A stretch of 64,000 nt of DNA from Blastomussa wellsi (Eukaryota > Cnidaria > Anthozoa > Scleractinia > Plerogyridae), in contig OX393564.1 of assembly GCA_947652115.1 (NCBI GenBank), positions 22,985,376 to 23,049,375 on the forward strand, given 5' to 3'. Position numbers and translations under genes: made by a program. Shown here one piece after another: positions 11,001 to 19,651 of this stretch. How positions within the stretch are numbered: position 1 is the first letter of the stretch; each line of letters starts with the position of its first letter. The notes beneath the pieces are model-generated. The model was not told the origin of the DNA and made no database searches. It saw nothing but the letters and a program-made list of their open reading frames with translations.

Positions 11001-13601
11001 TCAGTCGTGCGTTTTACAGGTTCTTACACCGAGGTGAGCACCGGAGTCGCCTTTGGACTCTGATATCTATTGACGGTTCTTTACTAATGTTTGCATAGTT
11101 GATCCTTTGTGTCAAGATAGCGATCCCTACGTTTGTCCTTGGTGGTCACAAGCTTATGAAAACAAAAGGAAATGCAAGTTTATTTTTCAATCTGGAAGTG
11201 GAATCGCAACCCTTAAAGGTAAATAGTGACGCCACCAACAATGTTTTCTTTTGGTTTGTCAGTCTGCATAATAATGAGTTTTGATTGATCACTGGCTTTT
11301 ATTTTTCTTCTGATGCCAAAATACAACTCTTTCCAACTTGGATTATCGAAAAAGCACATAACATCAGTTGAGGAAAAAAAGATTAACATTACGCGCCCAG
11401 CATAGCTAGATATCTACTTATCAAAACTCTAGCACCCTGAAGAGACATTTAGTTCTTGTTTTTGCAAGATGAAACCAAAGCCCACCTTTCTTTTGTTCAG
11501 CACCAAAACATGAGCTCTGGCAAGACCTATTTTTACGTTTGCCCAGGGCACTTCTTTTCTCTTCTCTTCCTTTCTACTATTTACTATGTTATAACGTACA
11601 GCCTGTCAGATACGGCAAAAAATTAAATTCTAGCAAATCGTGGTGGTGAGTGGTGACCAAACGAAAGGAGTGTACAGGGGACAAGATTGGAACTTCAAAC
11701 TTCCCATCTAAACACACGCGCAAAAGCTGTGTGTTTTCTAAGATTCGGTGTGCATTTGTCCGAATATAAATGCAGTAATAACGTTTTGTTCTTGCCGCCG
11801 GTGATACTATGCAGCTCAGGTATCAATAACTCAGGTAGCAATTCAAGATAAATCTAATAATTCAATCAGTTAGTTCAATGTTCCCCAAGCTTTCCAAATC
11901 AAAAGTTCTTTTCTACGTTTCCCAGCAAACAAGTCACTAACACAATCCTGAACTTTCTTTCTTTCAGAGATGTGCAAGAAAAGCTGTAGACAATGTCCAG
12001 TCAGAGGAGGTTGATCTTTTTCTGTATTTGATTTAGTTTTGACATCGAACGTAGATATCTAATCATAACTAGCTAGTTTTAGTTTCCTTTGCAGTCGACG
12101 GTTGGGCCGTGAAGCTTTCTTCATTGTTGCGTGATGCCCCAAGTGACCGAAACGTCGCTAAACAAAGGCCGTGCAAACTCAGTTTTGACAGTCTAGAATT
12201 AAGATTTATGTGGAAGAAAGCGCTCAGAAAAATCCATCTTATCACCACTATTTCTAAAGTTTGCGCAAGTCTGAAATTTTCGCTAATCGAGTGATTATTT
12301 TTTAGTGCGGAAGAATTATTATAAGGAATGTTTGGAGTGAGTGGGAGTGAGCGACTGCAAGGAAGACTGCAAGGCAACTGAGAAACATCTCAAGCAGCGG
12401 AAACCTCTTTCTTAATGAGAGCCAGTGTTACCTAAATATAATGTCAACGAGATTGGTTTATGTACAGGTGCTGTAATACTGTAAACTGTTAATTTTTGCA
12501 GATTGCATGGACACATCTCCAAGGTGCTTTTCTGTGGTTCGTTTAAGAGGTTGTCGCAATCGCCGTGTGAAAGGTGAGCCAGTTTAGAAGAAGAAAACAT
12601 CGCTTTAGACTATTTATGCATCTTTGAATTATCGTCGGTGCAGTAAAATAGTCAGTAGACTATGCTACCTAGACATGTTGCGTGAAGATGATTCAGGCGA
12701 CCCCACTTTTTCTCCTCATGCTGCCCAAAAAATCTGATTTGCCCAAACTTGGGGGGGGGGGGGGGGTGCAGCCCACCTGCCCACCCCGGCCCGTACGCCT
12801 ATGTTTTCAAAGCGTCTGATCAAGCATTCTAGATGAATAAATTATTTACAGCATGGCTGAGCAACAATCGAAAATCGAGAGGATTACCGCCGTGACATTA
12901 ACGTGCATGTAAAAAATCTGAATGTAAACTGATACACGAGTAATAAACTATGGCCAGATATCCCCCACCGCCTAATAATTACTGGGGTTGTAAGGGGTTC
13001 CCCTTCCTTTATTAATGTGCCCATAGGCGTACGGGCAATTTTTTGTCAAGGGGGCGGTAAACCATTTGCCTCAAAAATTCTCCCAAGTTGCCTTGCCCAA
13101 ATTTTCTCTTGCTTCCCAAAAATTCTGAGTTGGCCAAATTTGTGGGGGGGGGGGGGGGGAAGCAATAGTCTCCCACCCCCCGGCCTGTACGCTTATGAAT
13201 GTACCTCAAGCATTGAGAATGTATCCATAAGCCTAAAAAATAGCGTGTTCTGGACAAAGTTTTTATTAAAGGAATTAGGACTAAAATGGACCAAAAGGAA
13301 AATACAGTTGGCGTTATACTTTGATGATTATCAAGACCGGTGATCACCATCGAATCACCAGTCATGCAGACTCAAATACTCTCATGCAATAGTCTTGCTA
13401 GCATACGATTGCTTTTAGTGTAGCTCCACAGTTGCTTGGACTGTGGACCAGATAGAGTTCGTCATTTATTATCTCCCCATTTTTTTTATTTTAGAAAAAT
13501 GCAATAAAAGCTGTGGCAGTTGCAATGGGAGCAGTCATGTTGGTGATGGTAATCGGCCGAGTGCGGGTGACGTTGGTAGTGTGTTTCCATGGGGACGCTA
13601 A
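1..13601 (+). CDS. 3' part of a secreted TSP1-VWA-ShK multidomain protein gene (coadhesin-like)
   Basis: Reconstructed exons: 1-28, 709-891, 1410-1592, 2268-2450, 2771-2953, 3847-4029 (TSP1); about 4681/4721-4906, 5834-6059, 8259-8427 (VWA); 9415-9561 (TSP1-like); 10037-10183, 11099-11218, 11968-12009, 12502-12573, 13495-13601 (ShK and C-terminus). Each has an AG acceptor and GT donor and, apart from one uncertain acceptor, the phases agree, with phase-1 introns at all module borders. Such proteins are normally extracellular matrix or adhesion proteins; coral coadhesin combines TSP1 and VWA. The start codon and signal peptide are outside the window. A paralogue with the same C-terminal order lies inverted at 19332-38228. 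The VWA shows metal-site loss and an acceptor problem, so function is uncertain. The family name is inference; the domain calls are strong. Confidence 0.8.
709..891 (+). CDS. TSP1 exon (type IDGG, copy 1)
   Basis: A 183-bp phase 1-1 exon with a TTTTTAG acceptor and GTAAGA donor. It encodes [18 protein letters not shown] and ends in CNTQEC, a full six-cysteine TSP1 with the WxxWxxC motif that is C-mannosylated in the family. The usual CGGG after the second cysteine reads CGWG here and CGGG in the later copy at 2268. Confidence 0.88.
1410..1592 (+). CDS. TSP1 exon (type AIAG, copy 1)
   Basis: A 183-bp phase 1-1 exon beginning [20 protein letters not shown] and ending EKCG, with acceptor CTTTTAG and donor GTGGGT. 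It has the classical [12 protein letters not shown] and RTRTC TSP1 signatures. It is nearly identical to the exon at 2771-2953. Confidence 0.9.
2268..2450 (+). CDS. TSP1 exon (type IDGG, copy 2)
   Basis: Tandem duplicate of the exon at 709-891, also 183 bp and phase 1-1, with TTTTTAG acceptor and GTAAGA donor. It reads CGGG where copy 1 reads CGWG. The flanking intron sequence is duplicated with it. Confidence 0.88.
2771..2953 (+). CDS. TSP1 exon (type AIAG, copy 2)
   Basis: Tandem duplicate of 1410-1592 differing by a single residue in the protein (CSATCGGG instead of CSVTCGGG). It has the same acceptor and donor and is phase 1-1. Confidence 0.9.
3847..4029 (+). CDS. TSP1 exon (type VPGG)
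   Basis: A 183-bp phase 1-1 exon encoding [20 protein letters not shown] and ending GKCG, with acceptor TTTTAG and donor GTAAGT. It is most like the minus-strand exons at 33603-33785 and 33298-33480. It is the last TSP1 before the VWA domain. Confidence 0.9.
4319..4609. mobile_element. Mutator-like MITE with 9-bp target duplication
   Basis: Long terminal inverted repeats of nearly 70 bp (4319-4386 and 4542-4609, few mismatches) start TAGCCT. Both sides carry the direct repeat GCTCCTTAC (4310-4318, 4610-4618). A 9-bp duplication and long TIRs are typical of Mutator-like elements. There is no coding capacity. It sits 70-110 bp upstream of the candidate VWA acceptors. Confidence 0.85.
4681..8427 (+). 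CDS. VWA domain on three exons, MIDAS-degenerate
   Basis: Exon a (to 4906) encodes [17 protein letters not shown] and ends in WHR at phase 2. Exon b (5834-6059) encodes [20 protein letters not shown] and the central strand VLIVLTGNTNGG. Exon c (8259-8427) encodes EVDVRIIVVKIGRGNRDQEL through the last helix. The paralogues at 25642-26887 and 30818-32069 have DSSNS (the DxSxS metal motif) and TDGDT at these sites; this copy has ESSRR and TGNT with one codon deleted, so divalent-metal binding is probably lost. The acceptor of exon a is unclear: AG at 4719-4720 has the better pyrimidine tract but the wrong phase, while AG at 4679-4680 keeps phase 1 and adds about 13 residues. A MITE lies just upstream. 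Confidence 0.75.
4939..5234. mobile_element. Foldback MITE, full copy
   Basis: 4939-5040 is a long hairpin (ACAATTAGACTACGAGCC at one end, its complement GTAGTCTAATTGT at the other). It is followed by a body bounded by TGTTTTAGTAGAAAC (5038) and its inverse GTTTCTACTAAACA (5220). The body recurs at 46207-46400. Confidence 0.75.
5390..5745. mobile_element. MITE with ~90-bp terminal inverted repeats
   Basis: Left arm 5390-5480 starts AAAGTGCACCTAACC; right arm 5655-5745 is its diverged inverse ending GGTTAGGTGCACTTT. The spacer is about 175 bp with no ORF. One arm of the same family is found at 49482-49556. Confidence 0.78.
6481..6580. mobile_element. Palindromic MITE end (100-bp hairpin)
   Basis: CAATTATTCCACTTGCGC pairs with its inverse ending GGAATAATTG; the inner arms GGATATGAGATGGT and ACCATCTCATATCC also pair. 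It is related to 14471-14582, which shares the terminal ACAATTATTCC and internal GTTGGATATGA. Confidence 0.75.
6735..7479 (+). pseudogene. Transposon-derived coding remnant with a broken 2A-like motif
   Basis: Two open stretches (6735-7064, a basic 109-aa frame, and 7198-7479) lie in the intron. The second reads LTTDIEKNPAGPR then VYVDPSKTIAAPYSQGNELV. DxExNPGP is the ribosome-skipping 2A core used by several cnidarian retroelements; here an Ala interrupts NPGP. The downstream PSKTIAAPYSQGN segment looks like a repeated cnidarian transposon protein, recalled from general familiarity and not checked. No complete ORF or spliced gene is visible, so this is probably a relic. Confidence 0.45.
8475..8700 (-). 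repeat. tRNA-derived SINE
   Basis: Read on the minus strand it has a B-box-like GGGCTCAAGCCCTGG, then a body with ACTGCGTTGTGTTCTTCGG, CCTCTCTCCACCCAG, GCGAATTTAATGCTGGGG and AGCATCCCATCCAGG. The same body occurs split at 14337-14860. Confidence 0.65.
9415..9561 (+). CDS. Short variant TSP1 exon
   Basis: A 147-bp phase 1-1 exon beginning GDCGNWGSYGGCSKTCGGGV and ending LCPGQ, with acceptor CATAG and donor GTACGT. The WGxYGxCSxxCGGG core identifies TSP1; the domain is shorter than the 183-bp type. Same-length orthologous exons exist on the minus strand at 25108-25254 and 30287-30433. Confidence 0.85.
10037..10183 (+). CDS. ShK (SXC) domain exon
   Basis: A 147-bp phase 1-1 exon starting EPCEDTHEDCPVRAASGDCW and ending KSCQRCN. 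The six cysteines have the ShKT spacing (C, C, CW, C, SC, C). ShKT is a small disulfide domain common in cnidarian secreted proteins; here it is a module of a large matrix-type protein, which does not by itself imply channel blocking. The paralogous exons are 24138-24284 and 29312-29458. Confidence 0.85.
10231..10325 (+). repeat. Dispersed repeat fragment
   Basis: TTTTCACATGACGTCACGGC, CTATGTTGGTGTCCCAAA and CGGGAATT recur in the same order at 16171-16270, so both are pieces of one dispersed repeat. Class unknown. Confidence 0.5.
10452..10608. mobile_element. MITE with CAGGGGCGGATC termini
   Basis: Termini CAGGGGCGGATC and GATCCGCTCCTG are inverted repeats (11 of 12). The 157-bp sequence is repeated at 48541-49355, where another element is inserted in it. 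The CAG ends suggest a hAT-like source, but no clear 8-bp target duplication was seen. Confidence 0.65.
11099..12009 (+). CDS. Second ShK domain, split over two exons
   Basis: Exon 11099-11218 encodes [20 protein letters not shown] and further to LK. Exon 11968-12009 encodes EMCKKSCRQCPVRG. Together they provide six ShK cysteines. Borders are GCATAG/GTAAAT and TTTCAG/GTTGAT, all phase 1. The matching minus-strand exons (20340-20420, 27300-27380) continue into a polyglycine run that is absent here. Confidence 0.82.
12502..13601 (+). CDS. Third ShK domain and C-terminus
   Basis: Exon 12502-12573 encodes DCMDTSPRCFSVVRLRGCRN and then RRVK. Exon 13495-13601 encodes KCNKSCGSCNGSSHVGDG and ends VFPWGR followed by a stop at 13599-13601. 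The combined six cysteines make a ShK domain. An AATAAA overlaps the stop (13600-13605) and another is at 13807-13812. I found no counterpart of exon 12502-12573 on the minus strand. Confidence 0.78.
12739..12801. repeat. G-run element fragment
   Basis: A G homopolymer followed by CCACCCCGGCCCGTACGCCTATG matches the right end of the element at 13019-13197. It is a truncated copy or a solo end. Confidence 0.5.
13019..13197. mobile_element. MITE with CATAGGCGTACGGGC ends
   Basis: Left end CATAGGCGTACGGGC and right end GGCCTGTACGCTTATG are imperfect inverted repeats around a 180-bp body with a poly(G) tract. It lies in the last intron of the plus-strand gene. ORFs across it are incidental. Confidence 0.6.
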
Positions 13602-13806
13602 TAAAAAGGTCTCTAAGCTGAAGTAAACCAGTTAATCAATCAATTAATTAACTAATTAATGAAAGTAAATTTGGGCTAACAATATGAAGAGTATCTATTA
13701 GGTTCATGTGCTTAAGAAAAGTTGCGCCACGTACGCAGAGACGAAACATAAAAGCGAAATTCTAGTCAAGATAATTGTTGTAGCTTTTGTAGTCTGATGA
13801 GTTGGA

Positions 13807-13812
13807 AATAAA
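13807..13812 (+). terminator. Poly(A) signal AATAAA
   Basis: Canonical hexamer about 205 bases after the plus-strand stop codon. The copy overlapping the stop (13600-13605) is less likely to be used. Confidence 0.45.
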
Positions 13813-14336
13813 GGTTCCGCTTGGCTATTAACTGCATTTGTTTATACTTATTAAGAAACTCTCGAGCATTACACAAAATCATTGCCTAAAACAACAAAAA
13901 CACCTACTTTCCTGCTGTTTAGAACGTAAATTTGATTTCGTTTGCGTTATATTGCAATGCCATGAACACAAAAATGCACGCCCCTGTCGTGTCGGTTCAG
14001 TGCTGGACTCTTTGAAACACTCATGATCAATTTTGTGTCTATCGAGTATCCCCCGCAGGAATTCGGCGGGTATATACAATTTCAACAACTAATATCCAGA
14101 GAGACCTGCGTTTTCATGTTTATGTCTGAGATCTCGAAGACTATTAAATTTCCTTGCTGCAATCACTACAACAGTTTGCATAAGTGCACTGATCTTTTGT
14201 GCTTGCGTGCATCGAAAATAGCACGAAAACCTTCACAAGCTCAACCAAAAGTGACTTCTGATGAAATTATGGAAATTTCAGAAGATAAATCCAATATGTC
14301 CATGGTATTTAACGCTAAGTCTATAAGTTATTCGTG

Positions 14337-14860
14337 GGAGGCGCAGGGGCCTAATGGTCAATGCACCGGACTTCGGATCGGACGGTCCGAGTTCAAGCCT
14401 TCCGGGTTGGGGTACTGCGAGCAAGACACTTTACTTCCATAGTGTCTGGCTCTCTACCCAGGTATATATAACAATTATTCCATGAGCCCGCGTTGGATAT
14501 GAAGTGATAAAATAACCAACGAGCGCGTAGCGCGAGTTGGTTATAATCACTTCATATCCAACAAGGGCGAATGGAATAATTGTTTTAGTAAATTCTCAAA
14601 CCATATCTCTTGAATTTTTGTGGGAGACAGCTCCTGAAACCTGCCAGTGTCGGCCATTATAGAGGGCTGAAGTTAAAAACTTGGCGCACTATTTTCCATA
14701 TGACGTAAAACTCCGACTATTGGCTCATAGTCGGAGTTTTTTAGCCAATCAAAAAGCTAGAAATGCAATAGTCGGAGCTGAGAATATACTAAAAATGGGT
14801 ATCGGCAAATTTACTGCTGGGGGTAACCCTGCGATGGACTAGCATCCTAACCATGGGATT
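14337..14860 (+). repeat. tRNA-derived SINE interrupted by a MITE
   Basis: 14337-14470 has A-box-like TGGTCAATGCACC and B-box-like GGTCCGAGTTCAAGCC, then GCAAGACACTTTACTTCC and CTCTCTACCCAGGTATATA. The body resumes near 14796 with ATGGGTATCGGC and GCTGGGGGTAACCCTGCGAT. The inserted 14471-~14795 segment begins with a 112-bp palindrome. Confidence 0.7.
14471..14795. mobile_element. Palindromic MITE inserted in the SINE
   Basis: 14471-14582 is a hairpin (ACAATTATTCCATGAGCCCG with inverse GGGCGAATGGAATAATTGT) flanked by a TTTTAGTAAA-type body. A second perfect hairpin, AAAACTCCGACTAT/ATAGTCGGAGTTTT, lies at 14707-14740. TA-rich borders suggest a TA target duplication. The right boundary is approximate. 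Confidence 0.65.
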
Positions 14861-15056
14861 TTGACGTCTTCATGAATAACAATGCGAATAAATTGATTTT
14901 TTCAAGGGTTTAGGTGTTCTTGTCTAGCAGATGTTCGGCTAGTTTGTTGGCAAATATGTTCCGCAAAGTGTTCGTATGAGATGATCGACGATGTATTAGA
15001 TCAACTCGAACTCAAAAAGGAGTAACGCTGAATGTCAGAGCATTGCGTGGTATAAA

Positions 15057-15320
15057 TTGTTAAGACCTACATTGAGCGGTGTCCTAAAAGATCTCCATGA
15101 AGCCACTTCAGAAGTACGGCAAAAACAAGGATGTTTGTTTCTTCTATCCCTTAAAACGATGACGGCCAAAGCCGGAGTTAAGGGATATTTCACCAATCAT
15201 TCTTTGCGAGTCACAGAGGTCTCGAAGCAGTGTGGACGATAAATTAATTAGTGGTGTTACTGGACAGCGCATCGATCAGAAGCCCTTCGAAGTTATAAGT
15301 GGAAAACAGATGAAAAACTA
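15057..15320 (+). pseudogene. Tyrosine-recombinase-like (Crypton/DUF3504-type) domain remnant
   Basis: The frame at 15057-15242 reads KAGVKGYFTNHSLRVTEVSK near its end, then a frameshift leads to HRSEALRSYKWKTDEKLVN and a stop near 15330. The NHSxR box, the HRS box and the terminal RSYK tyrosine follow the order of the catalytic C-terminus of Crypton/KIAA1958-like tyrosine recombinases. The frame break and missing N-terminus make it a pseudogene. The family call is from pattern recognition only. Confidence 0.55.
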
Positions 15321-15608
15321 GTGAATTAAAATGAAAATAGCAGAAGGTCAGTCTACTGAAAATCGAGACATGGAGAAAAAAAACTGCTGTTGTGCAAATT
15401 CCAGGTATTATGGAAACACTTACGTTGAATGTTTCGCACGGAGCCTCCCTACATAGTCCGGCACTGTCGTCGCAGATGCTTTTAATACACATCGATCAAG
15501 ACCAGGCCGAAACCAATTTATTTACCAAACGAACTTAACGTAGCCAAGATGAATGAGAGTGTAACTGAAAACAAATTGAAACAAACTAATGATCATAAAA
15601 TGACTTAC

Positions 15609-16064
15609 AACAACCGGTAAGACTGAAATACGAAATAGCATAACCGCGGTAACAAAGATACTCACAAGACGAATGTGACGACGCGAAGAAAAACCAAAAA
15701 ACCAATAAACAATAACCAGCACTAACTCGAGCCGTGAACTGAACTGAACTGGATTTGCATGCAAAACATAATATACGGTATGCTAAATAAAACTAACAAC
15801 TAAAACAAAGAGAAGAATAAAAAAATTACTAATAACGCGAACAACAACCGGTAAGACTGAAATACGAAATAACATAACCGCGGTAACAAAGATACTTACA
15901 AGACGAATGTGACGACGCGAAGAAAAACCCAAAACCAATAAACTATAACTAGCACTAACTCGAGCGGTGAACTGAACTGAACTGGATTTGCATGCAAAAC
16001 ATAATATACGGTATGCTAAATAAAAGTAACAACTAAAACAAAGAGAAGAATAAAAAAAATACTA
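15609..16064. repeat. Tandem repeat, two copies of ~235 bp
   Basis: Copy 1 (15609-15843) and copy 2 (15844-16064) both start ACAACCGGTAAGACTGAAAT and run almost identically to AAAACAAAGAGAAGAATAAA. No ORF or structural RNA was recognised. Confidence 0.85.
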
Positions 16065-16170
16065 ATTACGCGAAAAGAAAACAAAGACGAAACACCATGA
16101 AAGACATAAGCGAAATTCTGGCGCTTGCAGGCACTATAGGTAGTACCCCCATCGTGGGAGATATAGAGTG

Positions 16171-16330
16171 TTTTCACATGACGTCACGGCGGCCATATTG
16201 TTGTCCAAAAACAAAGAAACGGCGGCTATGTTGGTGTCCCAAAACAATCCTTCGGGAATTGAACTTTATTGTTATGAAAACATCATCTTTTGTTTCAGCA
16301 ATCCAATATGGCCGTTTGTCACGTGTGTGA
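16171..16330 (+). repeat. Dispersed repeat
   Basis: TTTTCACATGACGTCACGGC starts a segment that shares several blocks with 10231-10325. GGCGGCCATATTG near its start and CAATATGGCCG near 16305 are inverse, suggesting a MITE-like unit. Confidence 0.45.
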
Positions 16331-16560
16331 CTCTGTATGGATTGGTCTTCGACAACAATGAAAATTGTTTCATTCGAAGATTTTAACTGCCCCAGGTAAA
16401 GACAAAAAGATCCAGTCGCATTGTCGTTACATTACGCTTATTTCTCATCCATTGCTACAGTTTATGTTACTATTCACTAAAAAAAGAAATCCTCAGTCTA
16501 CTGCTTTTTTGCTGGCGGGGCAATCTGAGAGTTGTAAAAAAAGGAAAACTTTGTAATATT

Positions 16561-16712
16561 AGAGGGGGTAAGTTTCTAAAGAAACTGTGATGCTGCGTCG
16601 GTGGGAAGTATAACAATATAATTTGGTTTTATCAACTGGGTTGATAATGTCAATTGGCCACCGTAAAGAGATTCAAGAGCTCAGTGACGTTTCGAGCGTT
16701 AGCCCTTCGACG
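16561..16712 (-). repeat. Penelope-like terminal repeat fragment
   Basis: On the minus strand it matches 23780-23932: a CGAAGGGCTAACGCTCGAAA block, then TTTACGGTGGCCAATTGACA, TATCAACCCAGTTGATAA, and a GTTTCTTTAGAAACTTACCC end. The element body is absent here. Confidence 0.65.
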
Positions 16713-19331
16713 GCGGATTGTTTTGGTTTTGCATTACAACGGCGTTCGGTTTAGGGAACGCTATTTATTCGCTCGCCTTTTTCCTTTGCGTCGTTCCCCT
16801 CTACCCAGTTTTAGTTTTCTATCAAGCATCACCGTTAATCGTTACCCACACCACCGACTTGCACCCACATCCACGAGCCACTACTTGTACCCACAACCCA
16901 CGACCATTATTCAAACTCTGGTTTAGTTCACCCCTAGTGCCAACAATGGTATGATCTATGTTTTATTTCAGATTAATTCTGCCATCAAATTTTTTCATGG
17001 ACAAATAAAGTACCGTCTTTTTCTGTATAGAATTATTTCACTCATGTTCCCTGTTTACTGGGATCGTTTATTACCATCCCACGAAGCGGCTCGAACGGTG
17101 GTAAGAGCTTACCTATGTTACGTAGTCATGACAAATTTGTATTATTTCGTTTTATAATTTAAACAAGAAGAAAATAGCTTTGATACATCCCACGCGAGAG
17201 AAATTGTCTTTCGGTCAATGATGGTGTGATGCTGAGGGGTTATTCCCGGATTCTCTGAAATCCTGCTGTTAAAAGGGGCATTGGCACGGGAATTTTTGCC
17301 GTTTTTGGGTCAAATCTGCCAAAATCACTGCGTTGTGCCTGTTATTGTGCACAAAATGTTCTAACAGACTCACCCAAGGTGAATTCAGATAAAATTTTCA
17401 CAGGGATAGCAGACCATAATATTTTTTGGGCGATTTTTTCAATGCATAGCTTAAAACTTTGAAAAAATTGGAAACGTTTTTCAAATTACAATCCCTTTCC
17501 ATCCTTTTCATCTGTGACAACGTAGAAGAATCGATAGTTTCAATATAGTACCATAGTCTTCGACAGCAAAATGAGACCATTATTATTAGGTTTTCCTTGT
17601 TGCAAGTTTTAAGCTTTTTAAAAATACCTTTAACAGCCTGACAATGCCCTTTAAACCCTAAACTTCAAAGATGCTTCACGCCAGTCAATTAAAGACATAA
17701 AACGAGGTATTTTGACGGCCCTTAAAGGGACACTGTCTTGTGCAGAAAATGTTCTTGCAGAATTAACAAGGAGAATTCGAATGGCATTTTAGCAGGGAGA
17801 GCAAAGCGATAATGTGCCTAATTTTTTCAAGTTTCAATCTATTTCCATCATCGTCATCCGTAACAGCCTACAACAGTTATTAGATTCAGTTTAGTACAAA
17901 AAGTCTTTGGCAACAATACTACACCATTATTATTGGGTTTCCAGTGATGCATAGACAGTTTTTAGCTTTTTAAAGTGACTACAATAGCGTGACAATACCC
18001 CTTTAATCTCCCTTTAATAACTTGAAGTAAAAAACCTTCCTGAAAGGTACTATTCTGACCGTAATTCACGTTGATATATGACGGCCAATCAAAACAAAGC
18101 TATCCAGAAGGAGTGCTTCTTGACCAGTCAGAAAGGTCTCAGAAGTGAGGATTTGTAAAATGTGATCGGGGAAAAGATAAGGAGGAGGGCATGATCACAG
18201 GCTACAACAACTAGCGAGAAGTGCACTTTATAAGACGATCTTCAAAACTGGCTTTTTCTTTTTTCGATGTATTATGCCACTTTGAATAGCAGCAAATTCC
18301 AGTTTTTTTTTCAGTACCTAGTATAAAAGAGTTGATTCAAACAGTCTCAAGCTGAAAAGTTTGGACATAATAATCACGACCTAATTAGCACGTGATCGGA
18401 CGTCATCATCCCACGTCACCTATCTCAAAAGATAGAATTTTAATTTGAACATACGATACCGCAGGAATCCGCTCCCCAACCCCACCCTACCCCCATTCAC
18501 CTGGTCTGAAAAGATAAAAAAGCCAAGTCTGAGCCAAGTCGGGCCTTTTCCCGCCCCGCCCCCAAGCCTGGGAAAAGGCCCTGGGAACGAGGTTGGTTAA
18601 CATACCTACTTCAAACGCGGCTATAAGTTTACCAAGTTCTAGTCGAGAACAAAATGGAGGAGCACTGTCAACTTCAAGTTGCAAAGTTTATTTCCCACTT
18701 ATTTCTACAGTTCATTTTGTTATTCCCTTAAAAATAATTTCTCCCTTCTCCTTTTTCTCTTTTTCTTTTGGCAGCGTGACGTGAAACTCTAAAATCTGAA
18801 AGTTGAAAAACACGCAAAAACTATAAGTAACAGTTGTGAAAATGAAATAGGTAGTTCAAGAAGGGAGGTTTTGATCGCTGATTTGTAACACTCCTATTTC
18901 TCCAGAATTCCTATATACTGACACTGCGCCAAATAAAAAATATTCTAGAGTATTCTAGCCTCGAATATGTCAGTGTGATACCATAGAATCCTAGAGTATC
19001 CTAGACTATTCAAGGCGTACGCTATATGTAAGTGCCCCTGGAGTATTCAGGAGTATTCAATATTGAATACGTGATGCACACCCAGTGTTCAATTTGAATA
19101 CGGAAAAACATGCCGGATTCTAATAGGATATCCCAGGTGTATTTCGAATCAGGCGTACTAGAATACGTCGGAAAATTACAGGATACGAGGCGTGTGCCGA
19201 CTCGTATTCGAGCGAATTCTGGCCCGAATATTTGGCTTTTCGCGTAGTGTGATTTACCATAAACGAAGAATATGATCACCTGAACACATGAACATCGTTT
19301 AGGAATATACTCACTATAGTTTACTGCTCGA

Positions 19332-19651
19332 TTAACGACGTCCCCAGCCAGGACGACCACCGCCACCATATCCACCACCACCAGGACGGCCACCGCCACC
19401 ATATCCACCACCACCAGGACGGCCACCACCACCAGGACGGCCACCACCAGCATATCCTCCACCACCAGGACGGCCACCACCACCAGGACGGCCACCACCA
19501 CCAGGACGGCCACCGCCACCATATCCACCACCACCAGGACGGCCACCACCACCAGGACGGCCACCGCCACCATATCCACCACCACCTGGGCGGCCACCAC
19601 CGTGACTTCCGCCACCACCAGGTCGATTACCACCGTAACCACCACTATGAC
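19332..19651 (-). CDS. Gly-rich C-terminal exon
   Basis: Acceptor CCTCTAG at 19652-19658, then [19 protein letters not shown] and repeats of GRPGGGG and YGGGG, ending RPGWGRR and a stop at 19332-19334. The plus-strand paralogue ends in a much shorter GNRPSAG..FPWGR tail, so the Gly repeat expanded here. The long ORF seen in another frame is a product of the repeat. Gly-rich tails are common in structural matrix proteins; the role is unknown. Confidence 0.75.

Larger units (their letters stand above)
13602..19331. other. Convergent intergenic region
   Basis: Lies between the stop codons of the two tail-to-tail genes. It contains a SINE split by a MITE (14337-14860), a recombinase remnant (15057-15320), a 235-bp tandem repeat (15609-16064), a dispersed repeat (16171-16330) and a Penelope-type terminal fragment (16561-16712). 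No supported gene was found in 13815-14330 or 16720-19330; the ORFs there are short and repeat-derived. Confidence 0.6.

Noticed and set aside
13012..13365. Overlapping plus and minus ORFs of 108-117 aa
   Set aside because: Both cross the MITE at 13019-13197 including its poly(G) run; no domain and no splice context.
14023..14442. 139-aa plus-strand ORF
   Set aside because: Its C-terminal third is a tRNA-derived SINE head and the rest has no recognisable domain.
19022..19645. 207-aa minus-strand ORF rich in Val/Leu
   Set aside because: It is a frame-shadow of the Gly-rich tail exon: the GGN/CCN repeat is open in several frames. The spliced frame with RPGGGG repeats has a proper acceptor and stop.
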